Assembly: GCF_018687715.1 (NCBI RefSeq)
Contig: NC_056762.1
Span: 17,234,364-17,298,363 of the forward strand
Reading direction: 5' to 3'
Length of the DNA: 64,000 nt
DNA from: Carya illinoinensis
Taxonomy: Eukaryota; Streptophyta; Magnoliopsida; Fagales; Juglandaceae
This document shows positions 10,656 through 22,131 of the stretch, piece by piece. The position numbers and the translations under genes were made by a program. The notes under the pieces are model-generated. The model saw only the letters and a list, made by a program, of their open reading frames with translations, made no database searches and was not told the origin of the DNA. Within the stretch, counting starts at the first letter, position 1; every line of letters begins with the position of its first letter.

Positions 10656-13600
10656 AACACCTGGCATGGAACTGCCGAGGGCTTGGGAACCCTCGAACAG
10701 TTCGAGAACTTCACCTCATGGTGAAGGAGAAGAGCTCGGATGTCATCTTTTTGTGTGAGACCAAATGTAACAGAACAAGGATGGAGGGGATCAGAAACAA
10801 ACTGAATTTTGATCACAGTTTCATAGTGGACTGTGTTGGCAGGAGTGGTGGCATAGCCTTTTTGTGGAAGAAGGAGGTGGAGGCAGAACTGAATTCATAC
10901 TCAAACCATCATATTTCCTTAACTGTATTTCCTAAGAATTTGGAGAGGAATATTCTTTTAACTGGCTTCTATGGACATCCAGTAGCTGCAAAAAGAAAAG
11001 AGAGCTGGGACCTTATTAGACTTATACACTCTAATATCCAATGCCCATGGCTGTGTTTAGGAGATTTTAATGAAATTCTCCTTCAAGAGGAACAATTTGG
11101 CTCTCATGCCAGACCATTCCACCAAATGGAGGCATTCAGATCAGTGATTAATGACTGTGGTATGCAAGACCTGGGATACAATGGGGACTGCTTTACCTGG
11201 AGTAATAGAAGAGATGGGTCTGACTTTACTAAAGCCAGACTGGATAGAGCCTTTGTCAATAAGGGTTGGAGGGATCTCAAGCTCACTAATTCAGTGTTAA
11301 TCCTACCAGCTCAGTGCTCAGATCATAATCCCATTTTTGTGGTATGCTCAAGCTCTGCTGTTGCTAGTATTCCTAGACCTCGAATATTCAGGTATGAAGC
11401 AGCATGGGGTAAGAAGGAGGAATGTGGTCTCTTAGTTAAACAAGCCTGGCTTCAAAGTTGTCATCTCAGTCCTAAACTAAAAGCTTCTCGAGAAGGGCTT
11501 ATAAACTGTAGAGAGAAGCTTAAGGATTGGGGCAGGAAAGTCTTTCATGACCATAAGAAAGTACTCATAAGCAAAAGAGAGTATCTCAGAAGACTGCAGG
11601 AAGCAAACATAGGACAGAACAATGAACAGATACAGCAAGCTCAAGCAGAGATTGACAAACTGTTAGAGAGTGAAGAGTTGAAATGGAGACAAAGGGCAAA
11701 ACAGAGATGGCTTCGAGAAGGGGATAGGAACACTAAATTTTTTCATCAGTGTGCTTCTCACAGGAGAGTGGTCAACACTATCAAGCAAGTTACTAATGAG
11801 AATGGAGTTACTGTTAATAACCAGAAAGAAGTAGGTCTGGCTTTTCTAGACTTTTATAGATACCTTTTTTCTACTTCTGATCCTCAAGGCAGTGATGGTT
11901 TGCTTCATTCCTTCCAGGCCCGGGTCACTAGGGAAATGAATAGGTCTCTAACCAATCCATATTCCACAGAGGAAATCCAAAGAGCTATTTTTGACATGAA
12001 CCCGATGGGATCTCCTGGGCCAGATGGCTTTCCAGCCCTATTCTATCATCAACACTGGCCAGTAGTTGGGAAAGGAGTCTCTGAGGCAGTCCTGGAATTA
12101 CTGAATACAGGAAAGGGTTTCAAGGACATTAACAACACCTTTATATCCTTAATACCAAAGAAGAAAGCCCCTAAATCTGTTACAGACTATAGGCCTATAA
12201 GCCTTTGCAATGTCTTCTATAAGATCATTGCCAAAGTGATAGCTAACAGATTAAAAGTCATTTTGCCAAATGTTATATCTCCAAACCAGAGTGCTTTTGT
12301 GGCAGGAAGATTAATCTCGGATAATATTGTGGTGGCTTATGAACTCTTGCACTCAATGAAGAACAGGCTCAAAGGTAGAAAAAATGGTTACATGGCACTC
12401 AAGCTTGACATGACTAAGGCATACGATAGAGTAGAATGGAGTTTCCTGCAATCAGCATTATTGAAGATGGCTTTGACAGTAGCTGGGTGAAACTGGTGAT
12501 GGAATGTGTATCCACAGTGAGCTACTCGATCTTGGTGAATGGCATCCCACAGCCAACCTTCCAACCAACTAGGGGAATTCGGCAGGGGGACCCTCTCTCT
12601 CCCTATCTATTCATTATTTGCTCAGAAATGCTAACTCACTGCCTGAACCAGGCAGAATCTCAAGGGGCAATATCTGGGATACCAGTGGCACGTGGAGCCA
12701 TGAGAGTTACTCACTTGTTTTTTGCAGATGACAGCCTAGTGTTTTGTAAATCTAACCCTGAGGAATGGACTAGACTACAGCATACTCTATCCTCCTTTGA
12801 GCTGGCTTCTGGACAGCGCCTCAATCTTGAGAAGTCCTCCATCTATTTCAGTAGCAACACCAAACCAGTCACTCAATTCTCCATTTTAGAGCTAGCAGGC
12901 ATCAAAGCAACTGGAGCTTTCGACAAGTACTTGGGTCTACCATCTTATGTTGGTAGAGACAAGCAAAAAGCCTTTAGCTCCATACTTGATCAAGTGAAAA
13001 GGAAGATGTCAAACTGGAAGGTAAATATGCTATCTAAAGGTGGCAAGGAAATACTACTGAAGTCAGTTTTACAGGCCATCCCAACGTATAGCATGGGTAT
13101 ATTTCTCCTGCCAAAAGCTATTCTGAGAAGACTTAACCAGCTCTTACAGTCTTTCTGGTGGGGCCAAAAGGAAAACAGATCCAAGATTCACTGGATCAGC
13201 TGGAAGGACATGGGAAAACAGAAGAGCAAGGGAGGTCTGGGCTTTAGGGACTTTGAGCAATTCAATTTGGCCTTGCTAGCAAAGCAAGGGTGGAGGCTCC
13301 TGCAAGCCCAAACCTCCCTTGCTGCACAGGTCCTTAAAGCTAAGTATTATCCCTCCTCGAGTTTCCTCTCAGTCAGGAAGAGAGCTTCAGATTCCTATGT
13401 ATGGAAAAGCCTCCTTGCAGCCAGACATGTCCTCGAAGAAGGCCTACTGTGGAGAGTAGGCAATGGTAAACATATTAGGATTTGGTCTGACAAGTGGGTG
13501 CCAAGGCCATCTTCCTATATGATACAATCCCCTGTGAGTATACTAAGTAAGGAGGCTTCAGTTGACCAACTAATCAACCCTCTGACCATGCAGTGGAACC

Positions 13601-14754
13601 TTGGCCTAATCCACTCAATTTTCTCAGAAGAGGAGGCAAACCTTATTAGTAAAATGCCTATAAGCCCCTGCAGGAGCCAAGATGTCCTATCTTGGAGATG
13701 CTCAAGTAATGGTAAGTTTTCTGTAAAAAGTGCCTACCACCTGCAGAGCTCTATGAGAGAGTGTGTTAAGGGACAACCTTCCAATAGCAACACGGTTTCT
13801 AAGGTATGGGACAGGCTGTGGAGCATCGGGGTTCCTAATGGCACCAAATCTCTCCTGTGGAGAGCAGCTAAGGAATCTCTTCCTACTAATCTCAACCTGC
13901 TAAAGAGGAAGGTGGTGACATCTCCCTTATGCCCCATTTGCCTTACTGAGGAGGAAACAGTTTCCCATGCTCTTTGGTCATGCAAGTCAGCTCAGGATGT
14001 GTGGTATTTGGGCTCGAGACAGTTACAGAAGATGAGTAGCACTGCTGAGACCTTCAAAGAGCTTCTGGAATCCATGCTTGAGAAACTTTCCCCAGAAGTT
14101 TTGAGTGAGGTGGCTGTCACAGTCAAGCTCCTGTGGAATCGAAGAAACAGCCTTGTTTTTGAGGACTTGTTCTCTTCACCTGCAAATCTCTCTAAAAGGA
14201 TCCAAGCAGAACTGGCTTTTATTAAATCAGAAACTGAGCAAGGTGAGGTCAAGCAACTAAGGCAGGTCCTGAGTCCACAGTCGTGGACACCTCCCCCTCT
14301 AGGTATGATCAAAGCAAACTGGGATGCTGCTATTGATAAGATCAACTCAAGGGTGGGGATTGGGGTAATCATTAGAGACTGCAAAGGTCTGACGGTAGCT
14401 ACTCTGTGGGCATGCAAAGACATGCACCCGGATCCTCTTCTCGGTGAGGCAGTGGCTGCTCTCCGTGCAACATCTCTCTGTGCTGACCTGGGGCTAACTC
14501 ACATTGTGTTGGAAGGTGACTCGATGGGAGTAATAGAGGCTGTGCAGCAGGCAGAAGAAAGTTGGTCTTCAGTTGGTCTCATGGTCAGGGACATAAGGCT
14601 TATCCTCTCCAACTTCAGAAGCTGGTCTATTAGGCATGTACCAAGGAAAGGCAATGGCGTTGCTCATGGCCTGGCCAAGCACGCCCTGTCTCATCCAGGT
14701 GGATGTATTATGCTGGGGGACTATCCCCCATGTATTCAAAACTTATTTCCTTGA
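10652..14754 (+). pseudogene. L2 ORF2: endonuclease, RT, zf-RVT, RNase H (one 1-nt frameshift)
   Basis: About 1,367 codons if the single lesion is disregarded. The endonuclease occupies residues 1 to about 230 (LAWNCRGLG, LGDFNEIL, SDHNPIF). The RT has SPGPDGF near residue 453, [17 protein letters not shown] and the catalytic FFADDS near 690. The zf-RVT motif CPICLTEEETVSHALWSC is near 1100. RNase H starts near 1222 (NWDAA, EAVAALRA, LEGDS, RKGNGVAHGLAK). The frame breaks near 12472, where a G appears to be missing from an ATGGG stretch. Everything before and after is open, so the copy is either freshly inactivated or carries a sequencing error. The start overlaps the ORF1 stop by ATGA. Confidence 0.92.
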
Positions 14755-15073
14755 ATGAAAACAGGTTCTTCCTTTCAAAAAAAAATATGAGACGCGGAGG
14801 GCACATTACCTTTTAGTGACGGTTACGGTGACATATGACGGCAAATGCGGCGGCGTGCGTGGTGGAGAGAACGATGTTCAAATAGTTTTTGGACAAAATG
14901 AGTCTTCAGCTGCTGTCGGGGAAGACTTTATATATAGTTAACGTTCGAACGTATACAGAAATACGTTCAAACATTTATAAAATGTTCGAACATATTGTGT
15001 TATACGTGCGGACGTTAATGTGTAACATCCGAACGTTAAACAAATGACATTCGAACGTATGTTCGTAAATTAT

Positions 15074-15925
15074 ATACTATATATAGTTATATATATTATA
15101 ATATATAATATATTATGTATTATAATAACTATAAAATCTATATTATATCTAATACGTATATATTAATATATATTATATATAGAGCAATGCTACATACAGT
15201 CGTGGAATTGCAAACGCCGCGTAATTGCTTTGAAAAAGAGTGGGGTCCACGATTAAAAAGTTAGTTTTTTTTTCATGTGGGTCTCATATTAATTCATTTT
15301 TTTCAAAGCGACTGTACGCCGCTTGCACAACCACGACTGCAAATATCATTTCTCTTATATATAATAGTACTAATATATAATACCTATAGTATATTATATA
15401 TATATATAATTTATTAAATATAATGTATTATATATTATAATATATATAATATTATATATTATATAGATAATAACTATATAATATATAACTATAGTATAGT
15501 ATAGTTTATATAATATTTATTAAACAAAATATATTATATTTTATAGTATATAATTTATTAAATATTATAATATATAGTATATATTGTATAATATATATTA
15601 TAGAGTAAGAACCTGTTTAATAGTAACTTTGTGGAATGCAATAATCAGAGTTGCAGGTGGAGAAGGTTGAGATTGTAGAGAATAGTGGATTTCTGAAATA
15701 ATAATTGAATCTGTGTCTACTAAAATAAATTCATAAAAATTCTAGGTCTTGGTAATGTTTTGGAGAACATAATGCCAATCTGGTAATAGAAAAGTGTCCA
15801 AAATTCTAGGTCTTGAGGTTCAGAATCTGTTTTACTTAATATACTATATTATAGTATATATATTATAACTATATTACTACTAATATAATATACTATAGTG
15901 TATATTATATATATATATATTTTGA
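15074..15925. repeat. AT-rich, TA-dinucleotide-like DNA with a MITE inside
   Basis: Long runs of TATATA/ATTATA-type sequence at 15074-15180, 15357-15604 and 15836-15925. Between them lies about 230 bp of ordinary sequence (15605-15835), in which ATTCTAGGTCTTG occurs twice. No gene is visible. Confidence 0.8.
15181..15356. mobile_element. Short MITE with long terminal inverted repeats (176 bp)
   Basis: The left end (AGAGCAATGCTACATACAGT, CGTGG, GCTTTGAAAAA, GTGGGGTCC) is mirrored in reverse on the right (AAGAGAAATGATATTTGCAG, TCGTGG, GCTTTGAAAAA, GAGACCCAC). The imperfect TIRs are about 60-70 bp long, so most of the element can fold. It lies in TA-rich DNA, so the TSD cannot be read. It has no coding capacity. 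Confidence 0.75.
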
Positions 15926-16254
15926 ATGTGAATCCATTCATCATAACGAAGTTACAAATGTGACTTATCAATACAGAAAAATCCCGACTATAAGTAAACA
16001 AATGTGAATACACCTGATGAGTGACGTGGGTAGCTCACTAAACACCAAAGATGGTAATCTAAAATGACGAAATGAAACTATCCTGCAATCAAAAACAAAG
16101 AAAACAACAGCAAACAAAAAGGAAAAGAAAGAAAATAAGAAAAAACAAAAACAAAACAAAGCAAAACAAAATAAATAAAGAAACACATACCTTGGTGGTG
16201 TGGTCAAGGTTGATAGACTGGATCTACAAGTGGAATATCTTCCACTTCCGGAAC

Positions 16255-16567
16255 TTACCTATCAATTAATACTTTAAGGCGTTGACCATTTACTTTAAAG
16301 ATCCGACCATCCTTAAGATCTTCTATTTCTACCGCCCCAAAAAACATTCCTCACTACAAGAGGGCCAGTCCACCTAGACCAAAGTTTTCCTTGGTACTTG
16401 TGAAATCCAAAATCATATAAGTATATTCGGTCATTAGGTTTAAATCTCTTCCTAAGAATATTTTTATCATGAAATTTTTTCATTTTTACCTTATAGATTT
16501 TAGACTTAGGCAAAGGTTTCAATTTAACTCTTGGTGCTTTCATACTTGAGGAATCTGTTTTCCACAT
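16255..16567 (-). pseudogene. A2: integrase C-terminal remnant
   Basis: Encodes KMKKFHDKNILRKRF, GKLWSRWTGPLVV and, after a frameshift near 16340, [13 protein letters not shown] ending at the stop codon 16255-16257. These blocks match the integrase ends of A1 (FRVNGQRLK) and A3 (FKVNGQRLK). The frame runs on directly from a protease-RT linker (VKLKPLPK), which marks the internal deletion junction near 16500. Confidence 0.88.
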
Positions 16568-17613
16568 TTCTTAGGCAACTCCTCAAATTTCTGTTGCCAA
16601 GCCTGTGTGCCATAATCTTGAGTTTCATAAAAAATAGCACAAATATCAAGAACATCAGATGAATCACTAATAGATATATTAAACTCAGAATTCACAAGGG
16701 AATATTCAAGGGGATCAAAATCATGAGTTATGTGAACTCTCTTGTCTATGAGTGCGTTAATCATATACGTTTGGTGGCACTTGTCATCTGTTGGCTGTTT
16801 CTCAATATGGAAAATGTTGACCTCCATGGTCATGTTTCCAAAAGATAGTTTCATCAACCCATTCCTGCAATTTATAAGTGCATTAGCCGTAGCAAGGAAA
16901 GGTCTACCTAATATGAGAGGAACTTTAGAGTTAGACTCAACAACTGATTGAGTGTCCAAAATTAAGAAATCAATAGGATAATAAAACTTGTCAATTTGGA
17001 TCAAAACATCCTCAGCTATCTCTCTCGGTTTCTTAACTGAACGATCAGCCAACTGAAGCACGACGAAAGTAGGCTTAATTTCACCCAAACCAAGCTGCAA
17101 ATAAAAGGAATAAGGCATCAAATTAACACTAGCTCCTAGATCTAGCAAGGCTTGCCCAAACTCATGATTCCCAATATTACATGCAATGGTTGGACAACCA
17201 GGATCATTGTACTTAGGAGGAATTCGCTGCTCAATTAGAGCACTAACTTGCTCTGTCAAAAATGTTGTCTTCTTAACATGGTGCTTCCTCTTAACTGTAC
17301 ACAAATCTTTAAGAACTTTTGCATAAGTGGGAACTTGTTTAATAACATGCAAAAGAGGAAGGTTAATCTTTACCTGCTTGAGGTTCTCCAAGATTTCATT
17401 ACTAGGATCCAAAGTTCGCATACCATATTTTAAAGCTTGAGGAAATGATACCTTAACTGGACTCTTGATTACCTCGGCATCCTTGGGGAACTCGGTGCTA
17501 TCATTGCTTTGTTCCTCTTCAACATCCTCTTGCTTATCAGTTGTTGGGATGTGTAAGGACTTACCACTTCTTGTCATAATGGCATTCACTTCTTTTAAAT
17601 TTTTTTGTGCCAT
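16540..17613 (-). CDS. A2: aspartic protease region of gag-pol
   Basis: Open frame of about 357 codons in the same frame as gag but separated from it by stops. The retropepsin-like domain has ALLDLGASVNLMP (the DLGAS form of the D-T/S-G site typical of this lineage), LQLADRSVKKP, YPIDFLILD and LILGRPFLATANALI. It cleaves the element polyprotein. It ends at a stop near the deletion junction. A3 has the same domain order (LLDLGSSVN). Confidence 0.87.
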   Translation of the reverse strand: MAQKNLKEVNAIMTRSGKSLHIPTTDKQEDVEEEQSNDSTEFPKDAEVIKSPVKVSFPQALKYGMRTLDPSNEILENLKQVKINLPLLHVIKQVPTYAKVLKDLCTVKRKHHVKKTTFLTEQVSALIEQRIPPKYNDPGCPTIACNIGNHEFGQALLDLGASVNLMPYSFYLQLGLGEIKPTFVVLQLADRSVKKPREIAEDVLIQIDKFYYPIDFLILDTQSVVESNSKVPLILGRPFLATANALINCRNGLMKLSFGNMTMEVNIFHIEKQPTDDKCHQTYMINALIDKRVHITHDFDPLEYSLVNSEFNISISDSSDVLDICAIFYETQDYGTQAWQQKFEELPKKCGKQIPQV

Positions 17614-17730
17614 ACTCTAAACTTAGGGTGCGGATTGAGCTTGAGAAGGAAACTTGCCATGCTCATTCACACTCAAGGAGCTCATTATCTTGGATATATG
17701 ACTCTTTATCTCTTTGTTTTCTTCAACAAC

Positions 17731-19029
17731 CTACATAATCAAAGATTCAAACTTTTGATTAGTTTTACTCTGTGCCTCAATAAAAGCATGCAAAGTGTCT
17801 TCTAAAGGCCGACTCCTAGAAGATGAAGGTGCATGATAGGGTGCTGGATATGATCTAGGGGGTTGTGTAGGTGGTTGGTTTTCAAATTTCCAACTAAAAT
17901 TGGGGTGATTACGCCACTCAGGATTATAGGTATTAGAGAAAGGTGCAACAGGCTTTATGTACATACCTAAGGCATTACATTGTTCCTCATACATCCCTCT
18001 CATCTCAGCAAATGTGGGACACTCTTGGGCAAGGTGATCTACCCCGCCACACACAAAATATGGTCCAAAAGATTCTGCATGATTAGTCATGTGTGTTGGC
18101 TTTAAGTCTTTATTCTTCAACACTTCTAGCTCCCTAGTGAGCATCTCAACCTTAGCCTTTAGGTTATATTCTTCCCTGAGATGGTAAATTCCACCACCAT
18201 TTAGCTTTCCTGCAGGTCGTGACCTATTTGTGCTCTCAGTAGCACTAGGTCTAGTCCAAGTGTGAGCTTTTTCAGCAAGCTCATTGAGGTATTCTATTGC
18301 CTCATTAGGATCTTTCCGTAAGAACTCACAATTACACATCATCTCCACAAATTGATGCTCTCTAGGTGTAAGTCTCTCATAAAAATAGCTCACTAAGCAT
18401 CAATTCTCATATCCATGGTGAGGACGCATACTCAATAGCTCCTTAAATCTCTCCCAAGACTGATACAAAGTCTCACTGTCCTTTTGTACAAAGGTGGAGA
18501 TTTGCCTTTTTAAAGCATTGGTCTTATGTTGGGGAAAGTATTTATTAAAGAAGACTTGAGTTATCTCATTCCATGACCCAATAGATCGTGGTCTCAATGA
18601 GTATAGCCAACTCTTAGCTCTATCTTTCAAAGAGAAAAGAAAGAACTTAAGTCTCACAATGTCATCAGTTGCATTTTGACTATGAAAAGTCGTAACTACT
18701 TCCTCAAACTCCGTAATGTGCACATATGGATTTTCATTTTCCAACCCATGAAAAGTAGGGAGTAACTGTATCATCCCTGTTTTAAAATCCAATTGGCGAA
18801 TATTAGCTGGAAACATGATGCATGATGGTGTGGCTATGCGTGTAGGGTGGAGGTAATCCTGAAGGGTCCTAGTGGGTTGATCTTCGTGTTCACTCATTTT
18901 TTCAGAATTAGAAGAATTATCAAACAAATTATCAGAAAAATTAAACTCTGACTCTAACACAGGTCTACAAGCTAACAGACCCAAGGCGTCTCTATACCTA
19001 TGCATGCAAGGTAGAGAAAAACGCAACAC
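17731..19029 (-). pseudogene. A2: gag (one in-frame stop, altered zinc knuckle)
   Basis: Gag capsid/nucleocapsid region. Recognisable blocks are LLPTFHGLENENPYVHI, LKDRAKSWLYSL, FFNKYFPQHKTNALKRQI, LSMRPHHGYEN, then an in-frame TGA near 18403 where the lineage usually has Trp, followed by YFYERLTPREHQFVEMMCN. The nucleocapsid zinc knuckle reads YFVCGGVDHLAQECP, so the first Cys of the CCHC motif is Tyr. A start at MSEHEDQPTRTLQDYL is plausible; the ATG at 19029 is the first possible. Confidence 0.87.
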
Positions 19030-19145
19030 TAAAAAAAACTACAAAAAGAAAATTAAAAAAAATGCAGCAAGCTAAAAGAGAGAACGAAGTTACCGCCTTT
19101 ACAAACTGTTGAAAAGGAAAACTATCTCACAATTCTTCTACCGTC

Positions 19146-19163
19146 TCCCCGGCAACAGCGCTA
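19146..19163 (-). other. A2: primer binding site (tRNA-Asp type)
   Basis: Minus strand reads TAGCGCTGTTGCCGGGGA, close to the TGGCGCCGTTGCCGGGGA site used by Athila-type elements. It lies 5 bases inside the LTR. Confidence 0.8.
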
Positions 19164-19168
19164 AAATT

Positions 19169-20447
19169 TGATTATGCCCAAAGAATAATGCGGTAGTTGT
19201 AGCATAGTTTTGGGGTGTCGATTTCACAGGGAGACAAATTAAAAGAAAAGCAAGAGGAGCAAAGAAACTAAAGAAAAATGTTAAATTAGTAATGGAGAAC
19301 AAAGATTAATTTTAAATGTAAATTTAAGTGAAGCAACGTGATTAACGGAAAAAGTACTCAAATTTGACGAACAGTAGAGCGTCGGGAATCCCTTGCACAA
19401 ATCCGGTATTTTAATTATTCTTAATTCATTGGATAACTCAATTTATGAAATTCCCAATCGGAAGGTATAGATTTATAAACCAAAAATTAAATCAAATTTA
19501 ACCCTTTGAAAAATCATTCACCACTTTTAAAATACGTAAATTACTACCCCTATTGAGAAAATCCAAAGACGACAATATACTCAGGGAGCGATATTGCAGC
19601 AAAAAAACTAAATCAATATAGATAAATAATTGATCCAAACATAATTAAAGAATTAATCCATTTCAATAGAAAAAGCATGACTGAATCCATAAATAGAATA
19701 AATTCTATGATCATTCAGAGAAGAAAACATCAATGATGAATTGAGAATGATAAAACAAAAGAGTTTTAGCAATTGAAAATCAAATACTGAATTAAAAATA
19801 AATTAGAAATACCACAAAAATCTCCAGAGAAAACTGAAGCGAACGGTGGCCATGGAAGTGATTTTCTCCTCTCTTCAGATCTACCTCTTGTGCCTCTCCT
19901 CCTCTCCATTTCGTGCTAATAATATACTTATATAGGGTAGGAAAGAAACCCTAATGTCCTCTTAATTTCTGCATAAAAAAATTGCCTAAATTTTAGGACT
20001 TATCTTGGCAGTCACGTACGGCCTTCAAGAGTTCGAATTTGGAAATCCTTATTAGAGACAAAGTTATAGCCCTTTAAGATAGCTTTCCAATGCATCAATC
20101 CGATATGTGAGGCAGAAGATACAGTCAAAAGACTAAAGTATGTCCAAACTGTCTCCTAACGGATTTCAGACTTGGACTTCTTGTGGTTTCATTTTGTGAT
20201 TTTTTTCTTTTTCTTTTCTTCCAAATTGCTCTCAAACCCCATGAATGTCCTCCTTTGAATTTGACTGGGCTTGACTTGCTCTTTTATAAACTCTGAAATT
20301 AAACATAAAAAAAAACTGTTTAGGAGTATCCCAACATAAATAGAAATTCAATTAAAGAGTACACATTAATTCCTATGATTTTTATTCACATTTTAGCATT
20401 TTAGTCCAATAATAGGGTATTTAAAGTGCACTTTCGCACACTCATCA
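19169..20447 (-). repeat. A2: 5' LTR (about 1,279 bp)
   Basis: On the minus strand it runs from TGATGAGTGTG (20447) to ...GCATAATCA (19169), followed by the PBS. The outer edge may be at 20450 (TGTTGATG). It lies directly against the C1 LTR at 20451. No second copy is seen in the window. Confidence 0.78.
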
Positions 20448-22131
20448 ACATGTAACATAAGGCTACACACCTCTCGTACATGATAGATAATATGCAATAC
20501 TAAATATACTAGTAGTATGCAATAAATTCGTAGCGGTAAAATAGAAGGTCAAGTAATCGAAGCAATGCCATAGGCAATTGCATAGCATATGGTATTAAAA
20601 CTTCAAATTTCCCATTGTCATATCAACGATAAGAAACATAGTCGTCAAAATGTAACAAGATTTTTAATGTCCCAAAAACACATTTTTTCAAAATAAGTTA
20701 AGTCTCAAAATGTTGAAACATTTCCTCTTATGGGAAATGGGGTCCCAATTCTTTTCTCTTTCATTTTTTTTCTTTTTCATGATGGTTCATCCTTCATTCG
20801 TTTTTCCAAAGCTTCATCCTTATCCCTATTATTGAGTCATCAAAACAAACTGAACTGTCTCGATGATCTCTCGATCTATGGCCTTAAGATGCTCCAAAAG
20901 GGAGGGCTCGGACCTACTTATGTCCCTCTTAGGCATGATCCTCTCTGGAGGAGGTGCTATTCTCTTTCACTTGGCCATCTGTGTCACCTTCTAATCCTGT
21001 TATAAAGTCTACCATTCCAATTGGGGAATGGTAGTGAAAACTACCACAATGAGATTTCGAGAAATATCAGCAACCAAACACACAACATACAATAGTTAAC
21101 ACAAGCATATAAGAGGTATATCATGCAATGCGTGCATGGACATGTGTGATACCCCATTTATACATGTATTTTCACTGAAGGAGTATTTTAATTTAATTAA
21201 AATATTAGTTCTTTTATTTTAAATTATTGTATTTTAATTGGATTTACTTAGTTGTGAAATTTATTTTGTAGAGCGTTCTTAATATTAATTATCGTTTTGA
21301 GTTTAAATTACTGTGTTATTTATTTTAGTTTGTTTTTGGATTTAAGATTATGTTAGTTTTACTAGTTATTTATTATATTTTAGCTTGATGTGGTGTTTAA
21401 ATTATTTTATTTGTTTTATAGCTTTTAAAGTTGTTTTTATCGTATAAGTTTTTGGACTCTAGAGGTGAGGACTGGATCTCATTTCTTTTCCCCATCTTTT
21501 CTTTTTCTCTTTTTCTTTTTCTCCTTTCTTTTTCTTTCTCTTTTTATTTCTTTTTCTTCTTCTTTCTCCTCCGGTTTCTTTCCCGCGCGCGAAGCCTTCC
21601 TACCCATTTTCGCCGTTTTCGTTGCTCTGCCCAGAACTGCTGTTCACTGGTGATGTGTACAACACCACCCACCCAGAAATCTTCCCCTCTGGCCGGCGCA
21701 CCTCCCCACCAAATTTCACCTCCATCCGAACTACCGTTAGCCTCCACGAGCGCCTCGAAGCCGCGACATTTTTGTGCTCCAGCGCCGCCATCGTTCCACC
21801 TCCGGCCACCACCTCTTCACCACATCATCACCAACCTCTTGCCATCCTAAACCACCTATTTCCAGCTCCGATCCGTTGCCGGAGCATCTCCCACAAGCTC
21901 AACTTCATTTTGGCCATTTTTCACTTCCACCCCCGTTTTTGCCGCCACCCACAGCCAACTCTCACTTCCACTAGCTTCATAATCACCTCTAAGCCATTCC
22001 CTATCAATCTTAAGTCTTGGTTTGTCCCCATTCAAAAGTGGGTATTTTAAGGTCCTCTCAGGGTAGAGGTTTTTTTCTCTCTAGCAGAGTTTTGTCCCTT
22101 AAGCTAGCTTTGGCTAGTTTGAAGAGGAGAG

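Larger units (their letters stand above)
9075..14784 (+). mobile_element. L2: nearly intact plant L1-type LINE (5,710 bp)
   Basis: Bounded by a perfect 14-bp TSD and ending in an A tail (14777-14784). A pyrimidine-rich 5' UTR of about 190 bp precedes ORF1, and ORF1 overlaps ORF2 by ATGA. Only one lesion is evident, a 1-nt deletion in ORF2. The length suggests a full or almost full copy. The perfect TSD and intact ORF1 indicate a younger insertion than L1 or L3. Confidence 0.93.
8392..15073. repeat. Palindrome-rich (ACGTTCGAACGT-like) repeat block, split by LINE L2
   Basis: Non-coding block, about 960 bp once L2 is removed (8392-9074 plus 14799-15073). It holds many copies of a TTCGAA-centred palindrome, for example near 8452, 8512, 8621 and 14941, plus decayed versions. 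Two diverged modules about 159 bp apart each contain an ATCCAA...TTGGAT inverted repeat (about 8545-8573 and 8704-8730). The outer ends show a weak inverted similarity (GTATATAA...TTTACG on the left, and on the right in reverse). This is consistent with a non-autonomous TIR element with subterminal repeats. No transposase is present and I cannot name a family. Confidence 0.5.
15926..20447 (-). mobile_element. A2: internally deleted Athila-type element
   Basis: Read on the minus strand: 5' LTR (20447-19169), PBS, gag, protease, then directly the integrase C-terminus and a short spacer. RT, RNase H and the integrase core are missing. No 3' LTR like 19169-20447 is found at the low-coordinate end, so the left boundary (AT-rich DNA at about 15926) is a truncation. 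The element could move only with proteins supplied by another copy, if at all. Confidence 0.85.

Noticed and set aside
15605..15835. Possible MITE between TA-rich tracts
   Set aside because: The ends (GTAAGAACCTG and GATTCTGAACCTC-like) do not form a convincing inverted repeat.
21431..22050. Pro/Ser-rich open frames of about 140 codons
   Set aside because: Read from the pyrimidine-rich leader of solo LTR S1; the same happens in S4 (60386-60898) on the opposite strand.
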